A stretch of DNA of 64,000 bases from Streptomyces sp. NBC_00576 (GCF_036345175.1 NZ_CP107780.1:5518001-5582000), one strand, 5' to 3'; counted from the stretch's first letter, positions 44,624-56,000 are shown. Made by a program: numbers and translations. The notes: generated by a model from the letters alone, not told the origin.

Positions 44624-45772
44624 ATGACCGACCCCCGCCCCCGCACCGTCCTCGTCATCGGCGGTGGCGCCTCCGGCAACGCCGTGACCGTGCTGTTGCG
44701 GCGAGCGGGCATCACCGTGGACCTGATCGAGGCCAGGCCCGACTGGAACGTCCTCGGCTCCGGCATCACCCTCCAGGGCAACGCGCTGCGCGTACTGCGC
44801 GAACTGGGCGTGTGGGACAAGGTCCAGGAGAGCGGCTACACCTTCGACTCCGTGGGCCTGGCCACGCCCGACGGCCATGTGTTCCACGTCCAGCAGGACA
44901 TCCGTACCGGCGGCGACGACCTGCCCGCGACCATCGGCATGCGGCGGCCCCGGCTCCAGGAGATCCTGTGCGAGGCGGTCCGGGCGAGCGGTGCGACGGT
45001 CCGCCTCGGCACCACCGCCGACGAGCTGGTCCAGGACGGGGCCGGCGTCACCGCCCGCTTCAGCGACGGCACCGAGGGCCGCTACAACCTCGTCATCGCC
45101 GCCGACGGTCTCAACTCCCTGACCCGCGCGATGATCGGCATCAGTGAGAAACCCGAGCCGACCGGCATGGCCATCTGGCGCGTCGCCGCACCCCGCCCGG
45201 CGGGCGTGGAGCGCACGGACCTGGCCTACGGCGGGCCCTGCTACATCGCCGGTTACTGCCCCACCAGCGAGAGCACCATCTACGCCTATCTCGTCGAGGC
45301 CAACCGCGACCGCGCCTCCATCGACCCGGCCTCGTACGCGGACGAGATGCGACGCCTCGCAGCTCCGTACGGCGGCGCCTGGCCCGAGATCGCCGCCGGC
45401 ATCACCGACCCTGCGAAGGTCAACTACACCTGGTTCGACCGGCTGCTCGTCGAGGGTTCCTGGCACCGCGGCCGGGTCGTGCTGGTCGGCGACGCCGCCC
45501 ATGCCTGCCCGCCCACCCTCGCGCAGGGCGCGGCCATGTCGCTGGAGGATGCCTCCGTACTGGCCGAGCTGCTGAGCGCGGAGGAGTCGTGGGATTCCCT
45601 CGACACCCTCGACGACCTGCTGACCCGCTACCACGAGCGCCGCATCGACCGTGTCCGCACGGTCGTCGAGGCCTCGGTGCTGCTCGGCCAGTGGCAGCTG
45701 GACGGCGTCCGTGACGCCGACGTGCCCGGCCTGATCGGCCGCACGATGTCCGTCCTGAAGGAGACCCCGTGA
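44624..45772 (+). CDS. FAD-dependent monooxygenase (PHBH-type)
   Basis: 382 residues from the ATG at 44624, which has GGGAG upstream. FAD motifs are VIGGGASGNAVTVLLRRAG at the N terminus, the DG motif in LVIAADGLNSLTR, and GDAAHACPPTLAQGAAMSLEDA at about 290-310. This is the layout of class A flavoprotein aromatic hydroxylases. It probably hydroxylates the aromatic substrate, an early step before ring cleavage. The gene before ends 104 bases upstream, a wider gap than elsewhere in the operon. Confidence 0.9.
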   Translation: MTDPRPRTVLVIGGGASGNAVTVLLRRAGITVDLIEARPDWNVLGSGITLQGNALRVLRELGVWDKVQESGYTFDSVGLATPDGHVFHVQQDIRTGGDDLPATIGMRRPRLQEILCEAVRASGATVRLGTTADELVQDGAGVTARFSDGTEGRYNLVIAADGLNSLTRAMIGISEKPEPTGMAIWRVAAPRPAGVERTDLAYGGPCYIAGYCPTSESTIYAYLVEANRDRASIDPASYADEMRRLAAPYGGAWPEIAAGITDPAKVNYTWFDRLLVEGSWHRGRVVLVGDAAHACPPTLAQGAAMSLEDASVLAELLSAEESWDSLDTLDDLLTRYHERRIDRVRTVVEASVLLGQWQLDGVRDADVPGLIGRTMSVLKETP

Positions 45773-46776
45773 CGACCCCGGCCACCCCCACCATCGACGT
45801 CCACGCGCACGTCCTGCTTCCACAGGTCGAGCAGGCAGTCGCCGGACACCCCGGGCTGGCCGCCGCCCGCAGCCTCGACGCCCGCCGAAACGGCCCCGAG
45901 GCGCTCGCCGTCAGCGGCCCGATGGTCCGCGACCGCATCCCTCGACTGACCGACGTCAAGGCCCGGCTCACCGCGATGGACGCCGCCGGCGTCGACATCC
46001 AACTGGTCTCGCCGTCCCCCTCGCACTACCACTACTGGGCCGACGAGGGCCTGGCCCGCACGGTGTGGGAGCTGGCCAACTCCGGCACCGCCGCGCACGT
46101 CGCGGGGGCCCCCGAACGGCTCCTCGGCCTCGGTCTGGTGCCGCTGCAGCATCCGGTGCTGGCCGTGGAGGCGCTGGACCACGCCCTCGCGCAGGGGCTG
46201 CTGGGTGTGGAGATCTCCTCGCACGCGCCCGGCCTGGAGCTGTCGGACCCGGCGTACGCACCCTTCTGGACGCGCGCCGAGGAGGCCGGCGCCGTGCTCT
46301 TCCTGCACCCCTTCGGCTGCACGCTCGACGAGCGCCTGGACCGCTGGTACCTGTCCAACACGGTCGGGCAGCCCACCGAGAACGCCGTCGCGCTCTCCCA
46401 CCTCATCTTCTCCGGCGTGCTGGACCGCCACCCTGGCCTGAAGGTGATCGCCGCGCACGGCGGCGGCTACCTGCCCACCCACATCGGCCGCTCCGACCAC
46501 GCCTGGCGGACCAGACCGGACACGCGGGGCTGCGCGTCCGAGCCCAGCAGCTACCTCAAGCGGCTGTACTTCGACTCGCTCGTCCACGACCCGCACGTCC
46601 TGCGCGAGCTGATCCGGGTGGCCGGCCCCGACCGGGTCCTGCTCGGCTCGGACTTCCCCTTCGACATGGGCACCGAGGATCCGGTCGGCGCGCTGCGCGC
46701 CGCCGCGGACCTGCCCGACCCCCACTTCCACGCCGTACGCGGCGGCAACGCGGCAGCGCTGCTGCGCCTCTCCTGA
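45769..46776 (+). CDS. Amidohydrolase-family decarboxylase (ACMSD-like)
   Basis: 335 residues. Metal ligands are the HAH of TIDVHAHVLLP, His in IAAHGGGYLP, and Asp in LLGSDFPFDMG. This matches the amidohydrolase_2 group, which contains the non-oxidative decarboxylases such as aminocarboxymuconate-semialdehyde decarboxylase. Its start overlaps the monooxygenase stop by 4 bases. A decarboxylation after ring cleavage fits the operon. Confidence 0.87.
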   Translation: MTTPATPTIDVHAHVLLPQVEQAVAGHPGLAAARSLDARRNGPEALAVSGPMVRDRIPRLTDVKARLTAMDAAGVDIQLVSPSPSHYHYWADEGLARTVWELANSGTAAHVAGAPERLLGLGLVPLQHPVLAVEALDHALAQGLLGVEISSHAPGLELSDPAYAPFWTRAEEAGAVLFLHPFGCTLDERLDRWYLSNTVGQPTENAVALSHLIFSGVLDRHPGLKVIAAHGGGYLPTHIGRSDHAWRTRPDTRGCASEPSSYLKRLYFDSLVHDPHVLRELIRVAGPDRVLLGSDFPFDMGTEDPVGALRAAADLPDPHFHAVRGGNAAALLRLS

Positions 46777-46787
46777 GGAGCCCCGAC

Positions 46788-47738
46788 ATGACCGACGATT
46801 CGTCCAACCGCCTGCTCACCCACCTGCGGCACGTCGACCTCGCCGTGCCCGACTACGACAAGCAGCTCGACTTCTACGCCGGAGTCTGGGGCCTGACCAA
46901 GGTCGCCGAGGACTCGGGCATCTCCTTCCTGGCCGCCGAGGGCAGCCCCGAGCAGTACGTCGTACGGCTCCGCAAGGCCGAGGAGAAGCGGCTCGACCTC
47001 GTCTCCTACGGCGCCGCGTCGGCCACCGACGTGGACACGCTCGCCGGGCAACTCCTCGCGGAGGGCGTGCGGTTGATCTCGCAGCCGGGCAAGGTCGACA
47101 CCCCCGGCGGGGGCTACGGCTTCCGCTTCTTCGACGGCGACGGCCGCACCGTCGAGGTCTCGGCGGAGGTCGAGGCCCGGCAGCACCGGCGTATCGAGGA
47201 GAAGGAGGCCATCCCCGTCCGCCTCTCACACGTCGTCCTCAACTCCCCAGACCTGGACGCCACCCGCGCCTGGTACGAGCGCCACCTCGGCTTCCGGCTG
47301 TCCGACACGCTCAGCTCCCCGCACATGGGCGAGGTCATGCACTTCATGCGGATCAGCAACCAGCACCACTCGATGGCCCTCGCCAAGGGGCCACACACCT
47401 CCCTGCACCACGTCTCGTTCGAGATGCGCGGCCTGGACGAGTACATGCGCGGCTCGGGACGCGTGATGCGCTCCGGTGCCCGCAAGATCTGGGGCCCGGG
47501 CCGGCACATGGCCGGCGACAACACCTTCACGTACTTCCTCGACCCGCACGGCAACACCGTCGAGTACACAACGGAGTTGGAGGAAATCGACGAGGACACC
47601 TGGCATCCGCACGTCTACGACTTCTCCCGGCCCGAAGTCACCGACCAGTGGGGCACCGCCAACCCCATGAACGAACTGGTAGCCAAGGAGTCCTTCAACG
47701 ACGTCGACCGCGGTGTCTTCGTCGCCCCGCCGGTCTGA
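46788..47738 (+). CDS. Extradiol-type ring-cleavage dioxygenase (VOC family)
   Basis: 316 residues with two vicinal-oxygen-chelate modules: HVDLAVPDYDKQLDFYAGVWGL (about 15-37) and LSHVVLNSPDLDATRAWYERHLGF (about 145-168). Later iron-ligand candidates are His in SLHHVSFEM and Glu in GNTVEYTTELEE. This is the fold of type I extradiol dioxygenases, such as 2,3-dihydroxybiphenyl dioxygenase. It probably opens the ring made by the monooxygenase. Confidence 0.87.
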   Translation: MTDDSSNRLLTHLRHVDLAVPDYDKQLDFYAGVWGLTKVAEDSGISFLAAEGSPEQYVVRLRKAEEKRLDLVSYGAASATDVDTLAGQLLAEGVRLISQPGKVDTPGGGYGFRFFDGDGRTVEVSAEVEARQHRRIEEKEAIPVRLSHVVLNSPDLDATRAWYERHLGFRLSDTLSSPHMGEVMHFMRISNQHHSMALAKGPHTSLHHVSFEMRGLDEYMRGSGRVMRSGARKIWGPGRHMAGDNTFTYFLDPHGNTVEYTTELEEIDEDTWHPHVYDFSRPEVTDQWGTANPMNELVAKESFNDVDRGVFVAPPV

Positions 47739-47822
47739 TCCCTCTCGGCTCGGCGCCGGGGGCGCGGAACGGTCCATGCCCTGACTCGCCCCCGTCCCCG
47801 GCCCCCGGACTTCAGGAATGCC

Positions 47823-48788
47823 ATGCGCTTCGCCACGTACGAACACCACGGCCGCCACAGCGTCGCCACCGTCGGGGACGACGGCACCCTCCACCCCTTC
47901 CCCGGCCGTGCCTCGCTGCTCGACCTGCTCGGGGCGGGCCCCGCGGCGCTGCGCGAGGCGGGCAACGCCACGCAGGCCGTGCCGGGTGGCCCGCATGTCT
48001 CGCAGGTGCGACTGCTGCCGCCCTTCCAGCCGCCGTCCGTACGGGACTTCGTCACCTTCGAGGAACACGTCGAGGGCGTACGACGCAGCATCGACAACAC
48101 GGCCGGGGTCCCCGACGCCTGGTACGACGCGCCGACCTTCTACTTCACCAATCCGTACGCCGTCATCGGCGCGCACGACGACGTGCCCGTGCCGCCCGGC
48201 TCCTCGGTCCTGGACTTCGAACTCGAAGTCGCCGCCGTCATCGGCGTCGAGGGCCGCGACCTGACGCCCGAGCAGGCCCGCGACCACATCATCGGCTACA
48301 CGATCTTCAACGACTGGTCCGCCCGTGACCTTCAGTCCGCCGAGATGAGGGTCGGGTTGGGCCCCTGCAAGGGCAAGGACACCGCCACCACCCTCGGCCC
48401 CTACCTGGTCACCGCCGACGAGCTGGAGCCGTACCGGGACACGGACGGGTTCCTGCGTCTGGCACTGACCGCGGAGATCAACGGTGATGTGGTCGGCAAG
48501 GACCTGCTGTCCAACATGAGCTGGACCTTCGAGGAGATGGTCGCCTACGCCTCGCGCGGCACATACGTCCGTCCCGGCGATGTGCTCGGCTCCGGCACCT
48601 GCGGCAACGGCGGCTGCCTGGCCGAGCTGTGGGGCGTACGCGGCCGCCAGGATCCGCCACCGCTGAAGCCCGGTGACACCGTCGCCCTCACCGTCGAGGG
48701 CATCGGCACCGTCACCAACACCGTCGTGCCCGGCGCTGGACCGGTACTGGTCCCCCGGGCCCGCAAGCGCCCGCGGCTGCGCCCGTGA
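47823..48788 (+). CDS. Fumarylacetoacetate hydrolase-family enzyme 2
   Basis: 321 residues. The FAH core is visible as VLDFELEVAAVIGVEGRDL, HIIGYTIFNDWSARDLQ and VRPGDVLGSGTCGNGGC. It differs from the first FAH gene of the operon, whose glutamate motif is WELELAAVI, so the two are not duplicates and should act on different steps. An 84-base gap separates it from the dioxygenase gene. Confidence 0.9.
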   Translation: MRFATYEHHGRHSVATVGDDGTLHPFPGRASLLDLLGAGPAALREAGNATQAVPGGPHVSQVRLLPPFQPPSVRDFVTFEEHVEGVRRSIDNTAGVPDAWYDAPTFYFTNPYAVIGAHDDVPVPPGSSVLDFELEVAAVIGVEGRDLTPEQARDHIIGYTIFNDWSARDLQSAEMRVGLGPCKGKDTATTLGPYLVTADELEPYRDTDGFLRLALTAEINGDVVGKDLLSNMSWTFEEMVAYASRGTYVRPGDVLGSGTCGNGGCLAELWGVRGRQDPPPLKPGDTVALTVEGIGTVTNTVVPGAGPVLVPRARKRPRLRP

Positions 48789-49537
48789 ACGGCGGGGCCG
48801 TGAACAGGCTGGACGGCAAGGTCGTGATCGTCACCGGAGCCGCGCGTGGGCAGGGCGCGGCCGAGGCCGAGGCGCTGACCCGCGCGGGGGCGGTGGTCGT
48901 CGCCACCGATGTGACTCAGGCTCCGGGCTGTCGGCGCCTGGACGTCACCGACGCGAAGGAGTGGGCGGCGCTCGCCGAAGAGCTGCGCTGCCAGTACGGA
49001 GAGGTCCACGGCCTGGTCAACAACGCCGGCATCACCTGGCGCGCGAGACTCCACGAGGTCACGCCCGAGGACTTCGCCCGCGTCCACGCCGTCAACGTCA
49101 CCGGCCCGCTCCTTGCCATCCAGCACCTGGCGCCGTTGATGCCGCCGGGCTCGTCGATCGTCAACGTCGGCTCCTCCGCCGGGCTCACCGGGCACTACCC
49201 GGTCGCGTACACGGCCAGCAAGTGGGCGCTGCGCGGCCTGTCCAAGGCGGCCTGTGTCGAGCTGGGCCCCCGGGGCATCCGAGTGAACACCATCCATCCC
49301 GGCTTCATCGAGACCGAGATGACCGCCTCCGCCGCGCCCGCCTTCCGCGAGGCGAACATCCGCGAGACGCCGCTGGCCCGCACCGGCACCGTCGACGAGA
49401 TCACCCCGCTGGTGGTCTTCCTCCTCTCCGACGACGCGTCCTTCATCACCGGCACGGAGATTCCCGTAGACGGCGGCTTCACCGCACACGGCGGCGCCAA
49501 GTCCATCTCCGACGCCCTGCGGCCTGCCTCCGACTGA
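48785..49537 (+). CDS. Short-chain dehydrogenase/reductase
   Basis: 250 residues from a GTG overlapping the previous stop by 4 bases. Rossmann motif VTGAARGQGAAEA, NNAG at about 82-85, and the catalytic Ser in VNVGSSAGLTGHYPVAYTASKWAL with the Y-x-x-x-K pair. The C terminus (DGGFTAHGGAKSI) fits NAD-dependent alcohol dehydrogenases. It would oxidise a hydroxy intermediate before thioester formation. Confidence 0.92.
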   Translation: MNGGAVNRLDGKVVIVTGAARGQGAAEAEALTRAGAVVVATDVTQAPGCRRLDVTDAKEWAALAEELRCQYGEVHGLVNNAGITWRARLHEVTPEDFARVHAVNVTGPLLAIQHLAPLMPPGSSIVNVGSSAGLTGHYPVAYTASKWALRGLSKAACVELGPRGIRVNTIHPGFIETEMTASAAPAFREANIRETPLARTGTVDEITPLVVFLLSDDASFITGTEIPVDGGFTAHGGAKSISDALRPASD

Positions 49538-49572
49538 CCGCCAACTGACCTCCGACCGAAAGGACCCCCTAC

Positions 49573-50351
<779 letters not shown>

Positions 50352-50355
<4 letters not shown>

Positions 50356-50987
50356 GCTGGACTCGCGACCAGATGGCCGCCCGCGCCGCCGCCGAACTGA
50401 CCGACGGCAGTCACGTCAACCTCGGCATCGGCCTGCCCACCCTCGTCCCGGGCCACCTTCCGCCGGGAGTTCACGTCGTCCTGCACTCCGAGAACGGCAT
50501 CCTGGGCACCGGTCCGTACCCCCACGAGCACGAGGTCGACCCCGACCTCATCAACGCGGGCAAGGAGACCGTCACCGTCCTCCCCGGCGCCTCCTTCTTC
50601 GACTCCGCGCTCTCCTTCGGCATGATCCGCGGCGGCCACATCGACACCGCCGTCCTCGGCGCCATGCAGGTCTCGCAGCACGGCGACCTCGCCAACTGGG
50701 TGATCCCCGGCAAGATGGTCAAGGGCATGGGCGGCGCCATGGACCTCGTCCACGGCGCCCAGCGCGTCATCGTCCTCATGGAACACACCGCCAAGGACGG
50801 CAGCCCCAAAATCCTCGACGAGTGCACCCTGCCCCTCACCGGCAAGGCCTGCGTCCACCGCGTAATCACCGACCTCGGCGTCATCGACGTCACCGACAAC
50901 GGCCTGCTCCTCGTCGAGACCGCCCCCGGCGTCACGGCCGAGGCCATCACAGCGGTCACTGCCGCGAAGCTGCACACCGCCCCCTGA
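50352..50987 (+). CDS. CoA-transferase subunit B
   Basis: 211 residues, overlapping subunit A by 4 bases. The catalytic glutamate is in HSENGILGTGPYP, followed by GGHIDTAVLGAMQVSQHGDLANW and GMGGAMDLVHGA, all typical of the beta subunit. It ends the operon. Confidence 0.94.
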
Positions 50988-51295
50988 CGACACGCCGACC
51001 CGGCCGCAGCGCACTGTCGGGCCAGTAACAGACCTTCGGATCACCCCCGCCGTGTCACGGTCTCGGAGAGGTAGAAGCGGCGGCCGTCCAGGGGGAAGGG
51101 TGCTTCAGCCTTCCAGGCGTTTGCAACAACTCATGAAACGTGAAACCCCAGCATGATCGGCGACCGTCGCCGTGTTTCACGAGCGACCACCTATGAAACA
51201 ACCTCAGTGTCCGCGTTGTCGTCTCTTCGAGTCGGCGGACGTCCTCGCCACCGCCTACGAGACCGGTTCGTGCCCGTGACGTCCTGACCGCTGGC
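50988..51295. other. Non-coding junction sequence
   Basis: No complete gene is visible. On the minus strand around 51047-51118 about 20 codons read KAEAPFPLDGRRFYLSETV, possibly the end of a lost gene. A gtttca/tgaaac-type inverted sequence lies between 51130 and 51200. It is the join between the catabolic operon and the integrase tail. Confidence 0.4.
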
Positions 51296-51329
51296 GTGTG
51301 GCACGTTTCGCTCGCATTCCGGTCCCACC

Positions 51330-51538
51330 CCCGCCGTCTCCATGACGCTCGCCACACCGCCGCGACCGTTCTCCTGATCCTCGGCGTCCCGGACGTCGTG
51401 ATCGACTCGATCATGGGTTGGGAGCCCGGGGGAGCGGCCCGGATGCGCGCCCGGTACATGCACGTGACGGGGACCATGCTCCGCAAGGTCGCGCAGCAAG
51501 TCGGCGACGCTCTCTGGGAGCTCCCGAAAACGAACTGA
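51330..51538 (+). pseudogene. Tyrosine integrase C-terminal remnant
   Basis: About 70 codons carry the tyrosine recombinase end: HDARHTAATVLLILGVPDVV (the HxxR box), then MGW and RYMHVTG with the catalytic Tyr, ending VAQQVGDALWELPKTN. The whole N-terminal and core-binding parts are missing. Its stop lies 18 bases before an attachment-type hairpin, the usual place of an integrase relative to its own attachment site. Confidence 0.82.
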
Positions 51539-51555
51539 GACGGACAACGAAGAAC

Positions 51556-51651
51556 GGCCCCACCGCAAGCGGTGGGGCCCTTCGACATCGTGCCCGTGGT
51601 GGAGGTTCCGGACGACGCCGGACGGGAGCGAATGAGACCAGAACTGAGACC
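51556..51651. other. Attachment-site-like relic 3 (hairpin, no tRNA end)
   Basis: The hairpin ggccccaccgc/gcggtggggcc (51556-51579) is followed by ttcgacatcgtgcccg as in the other copies. The sequence then diverges before any tRNA part, and ends with a direct repeat gagaccagaactgagacc (51634-51651). The cggacaacgaagaa before the hairpin is shared with relic 4 at 59.33 kb. Confidence 0.65.
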
Positions 51652-51731
51652 GGACTGGGTCGGTTCACACTTCGGAGCGCCCGTCGGCTTCAGGTCTTCG
51701 GGCACTCAGGGTCTTCGTGCGCGGCGGCGTC

Positions 51732-52589
51732 TCAGCGCAGGCATTCACTCCGCCCGTTCGGACGGTCGTGCTTGTAGAACCTGAACGCCGGTTGCCCGTT
51801 GCGGAGCTCGTCGGACGTTCCGTCGTAGTAGTAGTCGTAGTCCACGATGTCTCGCTGGGTGCCGTAGATGCCCCACTTGTCGTGGCCCTTCTTCTGGGTC
51901 CCGTCGTACCAGTTGTACTCGTCGATCCAGAAGTGCGGGTTGACGCGCACCACGCGCTTGATGGGCGCCGCGGTGAGCCATGCGGTCCTGCCGGGCGGGA
52001 CGTCTATGGAGACGGAACGGTTCCAGCCGACGGTCTTGCCGTAGGCCCACGAGTACGAGAACTCGGCACCGAGGCCGACACCGAACATCTTGCTGACGTT
52101 GGGGGAGACGCTGAGGCTGCCGCTCACCGTCTTCGTGGTGGTCGTCGTCGTGCTGTAGTTCTGCTCGACCCTCTGGCTGACGTTGCCTCCCCACGAGCAG
52201 TTGGTCACCTGGTCGGAGTACGCCGTCTGTCTCCCCTCGTACGTCCAGGACGACGACGCCGGGTAGAAGCAGTGGCCCTTGATCTCACGCCAGCCCGGGT
52301 TCATGGCGAAGACCCTTCCCGCCTTGCTGCCGCTGATGAATCGCCAGACCGGCAGGTTGCCCAGGCCTCCATGGCGACTGTCGAGCAGCCGCTTGCTGTC
52401 GACGTTGTAGTACCAGACGCTCTGGCCGCTCCGGTTGGAGCCGTCCTGGCACATGTTCGGGAGCAGCCAGTCGTGTACGCCGTTGACGTCCGTCGATGCG
52501 ATCGCGGTCGGGGCGGAGCCGAGGGTCAGGCCGCCGATCGCCATAACGAAGGCGGCGCCCGTCAGGAGGCACTTCTTGATGGTTGGCAC
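51732..52589 (-). CDS. Secreted protein resembling a beta pore-forming toxin
   Basis: 285 residues from the GTG at 52589. A signal peptide (TIKKCLLTGAAFVMAIGG, cleavage near AIAS) is followed by a Trp- and Cys-containing domain up to about residue 140. Then comes a Ser/Thr-rich amphipathic stretch (YSTTTTTTKTVSGSLSVSP) and alternating polar strands (FSYSWAYGKTVGWNRSVSIDVPPGRTAWLTAA). This beta-hairpin plus collar pattern is like the ETX/aerolysin-type pore formers. The match is structural by eye, with no family motif, so it is only tentative. Confidence 0.45.
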   Translation of the reverse strand: MPTIKKCLLTGAAFVMAIGGLTLGSAPTAIASTDVNGVHDWLLPNMCQDGSNRSGQSVWYYNVDSKRLLDSRHGGLGNLPVWRFISGSKAGRVFAMNPGWREIKGHCFYPASSSWTYEGRQTAYSDQVTNCSWGGNVSQRVEQNYSTTTTTTKTVSGSLSVSPNVSKMFGVGLGAEFSYSWAYGKTVGWNRSVSIDVPPGRTAWLTAAPIKRVVRVNPHFWIDEYNWYDGTQKKGHDKWGIYGTQRDIVDYDYYYDGTSDELRNGQPAFRFYKHDRPNGRSECLR

Positions 52590-53024
52590 GATTCCCACGT
52601 CCTTGCACTGGATGCGAGACCACACGTATGAGGCCGGGCGGTCGCTAGCCGTGAGTCGGCTGCGAGCAGTCTTTTGGCGACGCGAGTTGTTGACCAACCC
52701 CGTCCAAGGCAGGAATCAACTCATCCGACGCCCAACGGCCCAGGGATCTGCAGCCGGAAGCGGCTGCACCCGGCCGGTGTACCGGAGCGTGCTGTAGTGG
52801 TCGACCGACGCCGACGTGTCACCGGTCCCCGGCCCCCCGTGGTTCACGGCGCCCTGGCCTGCTCGCCCCTGGTGCGGGGAGTCCTCAGCCGATGGCCGTG
52901 GTGGAGGTACCGATCTCCTCGGTCGGCGGAGCCGCTGCCACGGCTGCCGTGCCGACCGACCCGGTCCTGGACACGCCGGCGCGACGACCACACGTTCCTC
53001 CCGGCGGGCTGTGACGCCCCGGCC
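52590..53024. other. Intergenic region without recognisable genes
   Basis: 435 bases between the minus-strand secreted protein and the minus-strand nSTAND gene. It should contain the promoter of the secreted protein at its left end. I saw no convincing coding sequence, RNA or repeat. Confidence 0.5.
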
Positions 53025-56000
53025 TCAGTGGCCGCACACCTTGCGATACGGCAGGTCGGGCACGTATGCGTGCCATTGGGCGGGTGTGGGGTCGGCCTCG
53101 CCGGTGCGGGCGCAGATCCGGGTGACGGCCTGGGCGGGGTCGATGCTGTACCGCTGGAGTGCCGCGTGGGTGCCGGCCGCGTGAAGTGTGGTGCTGTCCT
53201 GGCTGAAAGCAAGGGAGGCGATGGCATCGCCGGGGGTGGTCAGCGGGCCGCCGAGGGGCTGTTGGGTGGCGATGTCCCACAGCTGGAGGGCGCCGGCGTC
53301 GCCGCCGACGGCCAGGGTGCGGCCGTCAGGGCTGACGGCGAGGGCGCTGACCGCCTCGGCGGTTTCGCCGAGCGGGCTGGGGAAGACGTTGCGCAGCACG
53401 CCCGCGCGGTATTCCAGGGTGCCGTCCCACAGGGTGACCCGCCCGGACTGGTCTCCCGCCGCGAGCCGGGAGCCGTCGGGGGCGAAGGCGAGGGCACCGA
53501 TCTCGTCACCCTGGACAAGGTCGTGGACGCGGGCCTCCTCCACCCCCGGCTTCGCTCGAGCAGGGGGACCCCCGTCGGAGGGCAGGCGCACAGCGCGGTC
53601 GGCGGCGACGAGGAGCCGTCCGTCGGGGCGGACGGTCAGCTCGGGGCCGGCCGCGTCCGGGTACACGGCGGTTCGCCGGTGCCGCGCGGTGTCCCACACC
53701 TCGTTGCTCAGCTCACCGAAGCCCGGTGTGCGCGTGGCGTACAGGGTGTCGCCGCCGGGGCCCAGGGCGAGTGTGACCACCGATCCGTCGGATGCCGGCG
53801 TCGCCAGGTCCAGCGTGGTCCGTGCGCGGGCTCCGGCGAGGTCCCAGAGCGCGACGCGCTGCGGCGCGGCCAGGTGGGCGGATGCGGAAACGCCGTAGGC
53901 GAGGGTGCCGCTCTCGGGGCTGAAGGCCATCAGGGCAAGGGTGTCCTGCGCGACGACCGGCTCGTCGGGGTCGCGCGAGACAGGCAGGGGTATCGGCGGC
54001 AGCGTCCGCAGCACGTGCCCGTCGCGGGTGTCGCGCAGTTGGAAGCGGTAGCCGGTGGCCCCGGTACCTTCGGCGGTGGCGAGCGTACGGCCGTCCGGGC
54101 TGAGCAGCACGGCGTCCAAGGGGTCGTCGCGCCAGGCGGAGGTCACGGCGTTCGCGAGGTTCAGTGTGTGGACGGTGCCGCCTTCGAGGTAGCGCAGCAG
54201 CGGCCGGTCGGGGTCCCAGGCGAGGCCGCCGTGGAGGTGCTCGTTGTTCAGAGGATGGCGGAACACCGGGGCGGGGGTGTCCGTCGTGGACGAGGTGAGG
54301 CGCCAGGCCCTGATCTCGCTGCCGTCGGTGGTCGCCAGGAAGGTCCCGTCCGCACTGAAGGCGACGCTGCGCACGCCCGGGTCCGCGAGGTCGGCTATCC
54401 GGCGTCCTGATGCCGTGTCCCAGACGTGGACGCCGCCGAGGGAGACCACGGCGAACCGGTCGGCGGCGCCTCCCGGGCCGCCGAACACCAGCATCGAGCG
54501 CTCGTTGTCGCAGAGGGCACCCGCGTCCTCCCAGGCGCCGGGCAGGATGCGGTGCCGCGCGGTGTCCCACACCTGCGGGGCCTTACCGGCGGGACAGCCG
54601 GCGACCAGCCGGCCGTCGGTGCTCGGCGCGATGTTCGCGAGGCCGGTCACCCGGGTCGCGAGCAGCGGTGTGCCGTCCACGGCCGAGCGCAGCCGCACCC
54701 GGTCGTCGTACGGACTGCGCTCCGCGTAGCTGCGGCCGTCGGGGCCGAAGTCCACGGTGACGTCGGCCGGCGCCGGGGCGCCGCTCCACTGCCCGGTGGA
54801 TGTGTCCCACAGCCGTACGCCGTCGTCCCGGGCGATCGCGAGCAGCCGCCCGTCGGGACCGGCTCCGACGACCGTTCCGTCCGGCAGCCGGCCCGATGCG
54901 AGCGGGCGGTGCGTGGCCACGTCCCAGGTGCGCCAGCTGCCGTCGTCGGCGCTGAGCAGTGTGCGGCCGGAACGGGTGAGGAAGCGGGCGGGTCCGCTGC
55001 CGGGCGTCGGGTCGGTGAAGGTGTCCGTTTCGGGCTGGCCGAGGGCGCCGAGCAGGGCACGGCGGGTCTCCGGCGACTCGGCGGTTCGCCAGGAGGCGAC
55101 GCCGAGCAGTTGGGCGGTGCGTGGGTCGGTGGTGCGCAGGGCGTCGGCTACGGCGGCGACGCGGCGGGCCGCCGCGTCGGTACGGCGCCGTTGGTTGTCG
55201 TGGTGTTCCGTCCAGGCGGTCAGGCCGGTGACCAGGGCCACGGCCAGGACGGCCGAGAGCGTGGCCAGCAGCGCCCGGGACCGCCGCGCCGAGCGGGCGG
55301 CGGCGCGGAGCTCCGCCTCGCGGACGTCCAGTGCGGCGGTGAGGAAGGCCCGCTCCGCCGAGGTGAGCATGCCGTCGTCGTCCGCGAACAGTTCCTCCGC
55401 GCGCGCCAGCCGGGCGCCCCGGTACAGGGCGCCGGGGTCACGGTCGTGCTCCAGCCAGGCGTGGGCGGCCTCGGCCAGGCGGCGGTGGTGGCGCAGCCGT
55501 TCGCGGTCCTCCTCGATCCAGCCGTGCAGCCGCGGCCAGCAGGTGATCAGCGCCTCGTGGGCGAGCTGGACGCCGTCCTCGTCGGCGGTCAGCAGCCGGG
55601 CGTGGGTCAACCGGTCCACGACCACCGGTACGTCGGGCTCGGCCCACTCCTCCGTCTCGGCCCGGGTGAGCGGGCGCCGGGTGTCGGGGGTGCCCTGGCC
55701 CGGCTCGACCATCCGCAGCAGCAGGTGCCGGGCGGTGCGGGCCTGCTCCGGTGACAGCTGCCCGAACACCGCTTCCGCGGTCGCCGCGATCGCGCCGCGC
55801 ACGCCACCCGCCGCCTGGTATCCGGCAAGGGTGAGCGCCCGGCCCCGGCGCCGCCGCCAGGTCTCCAGCAGGGCGTGCGAGAGCATCGGCAGACCGCCGG
55901 GCTCGTCGAGCACCTCCTCGACGAGCCGCGCGGTCAGTTCCCGCTCGACAAGAAGGCCGGCCGCCTGTGCCGGTTTGACGACCGCCTGGCGCAGCTCGTC

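Noticed and set aside
53538..53573. Transcription terminator
   Set aside because: The palindrome lies inside an open reading frame that continues on both sides with WD40 sequence, so it is better called an inserted repeat.
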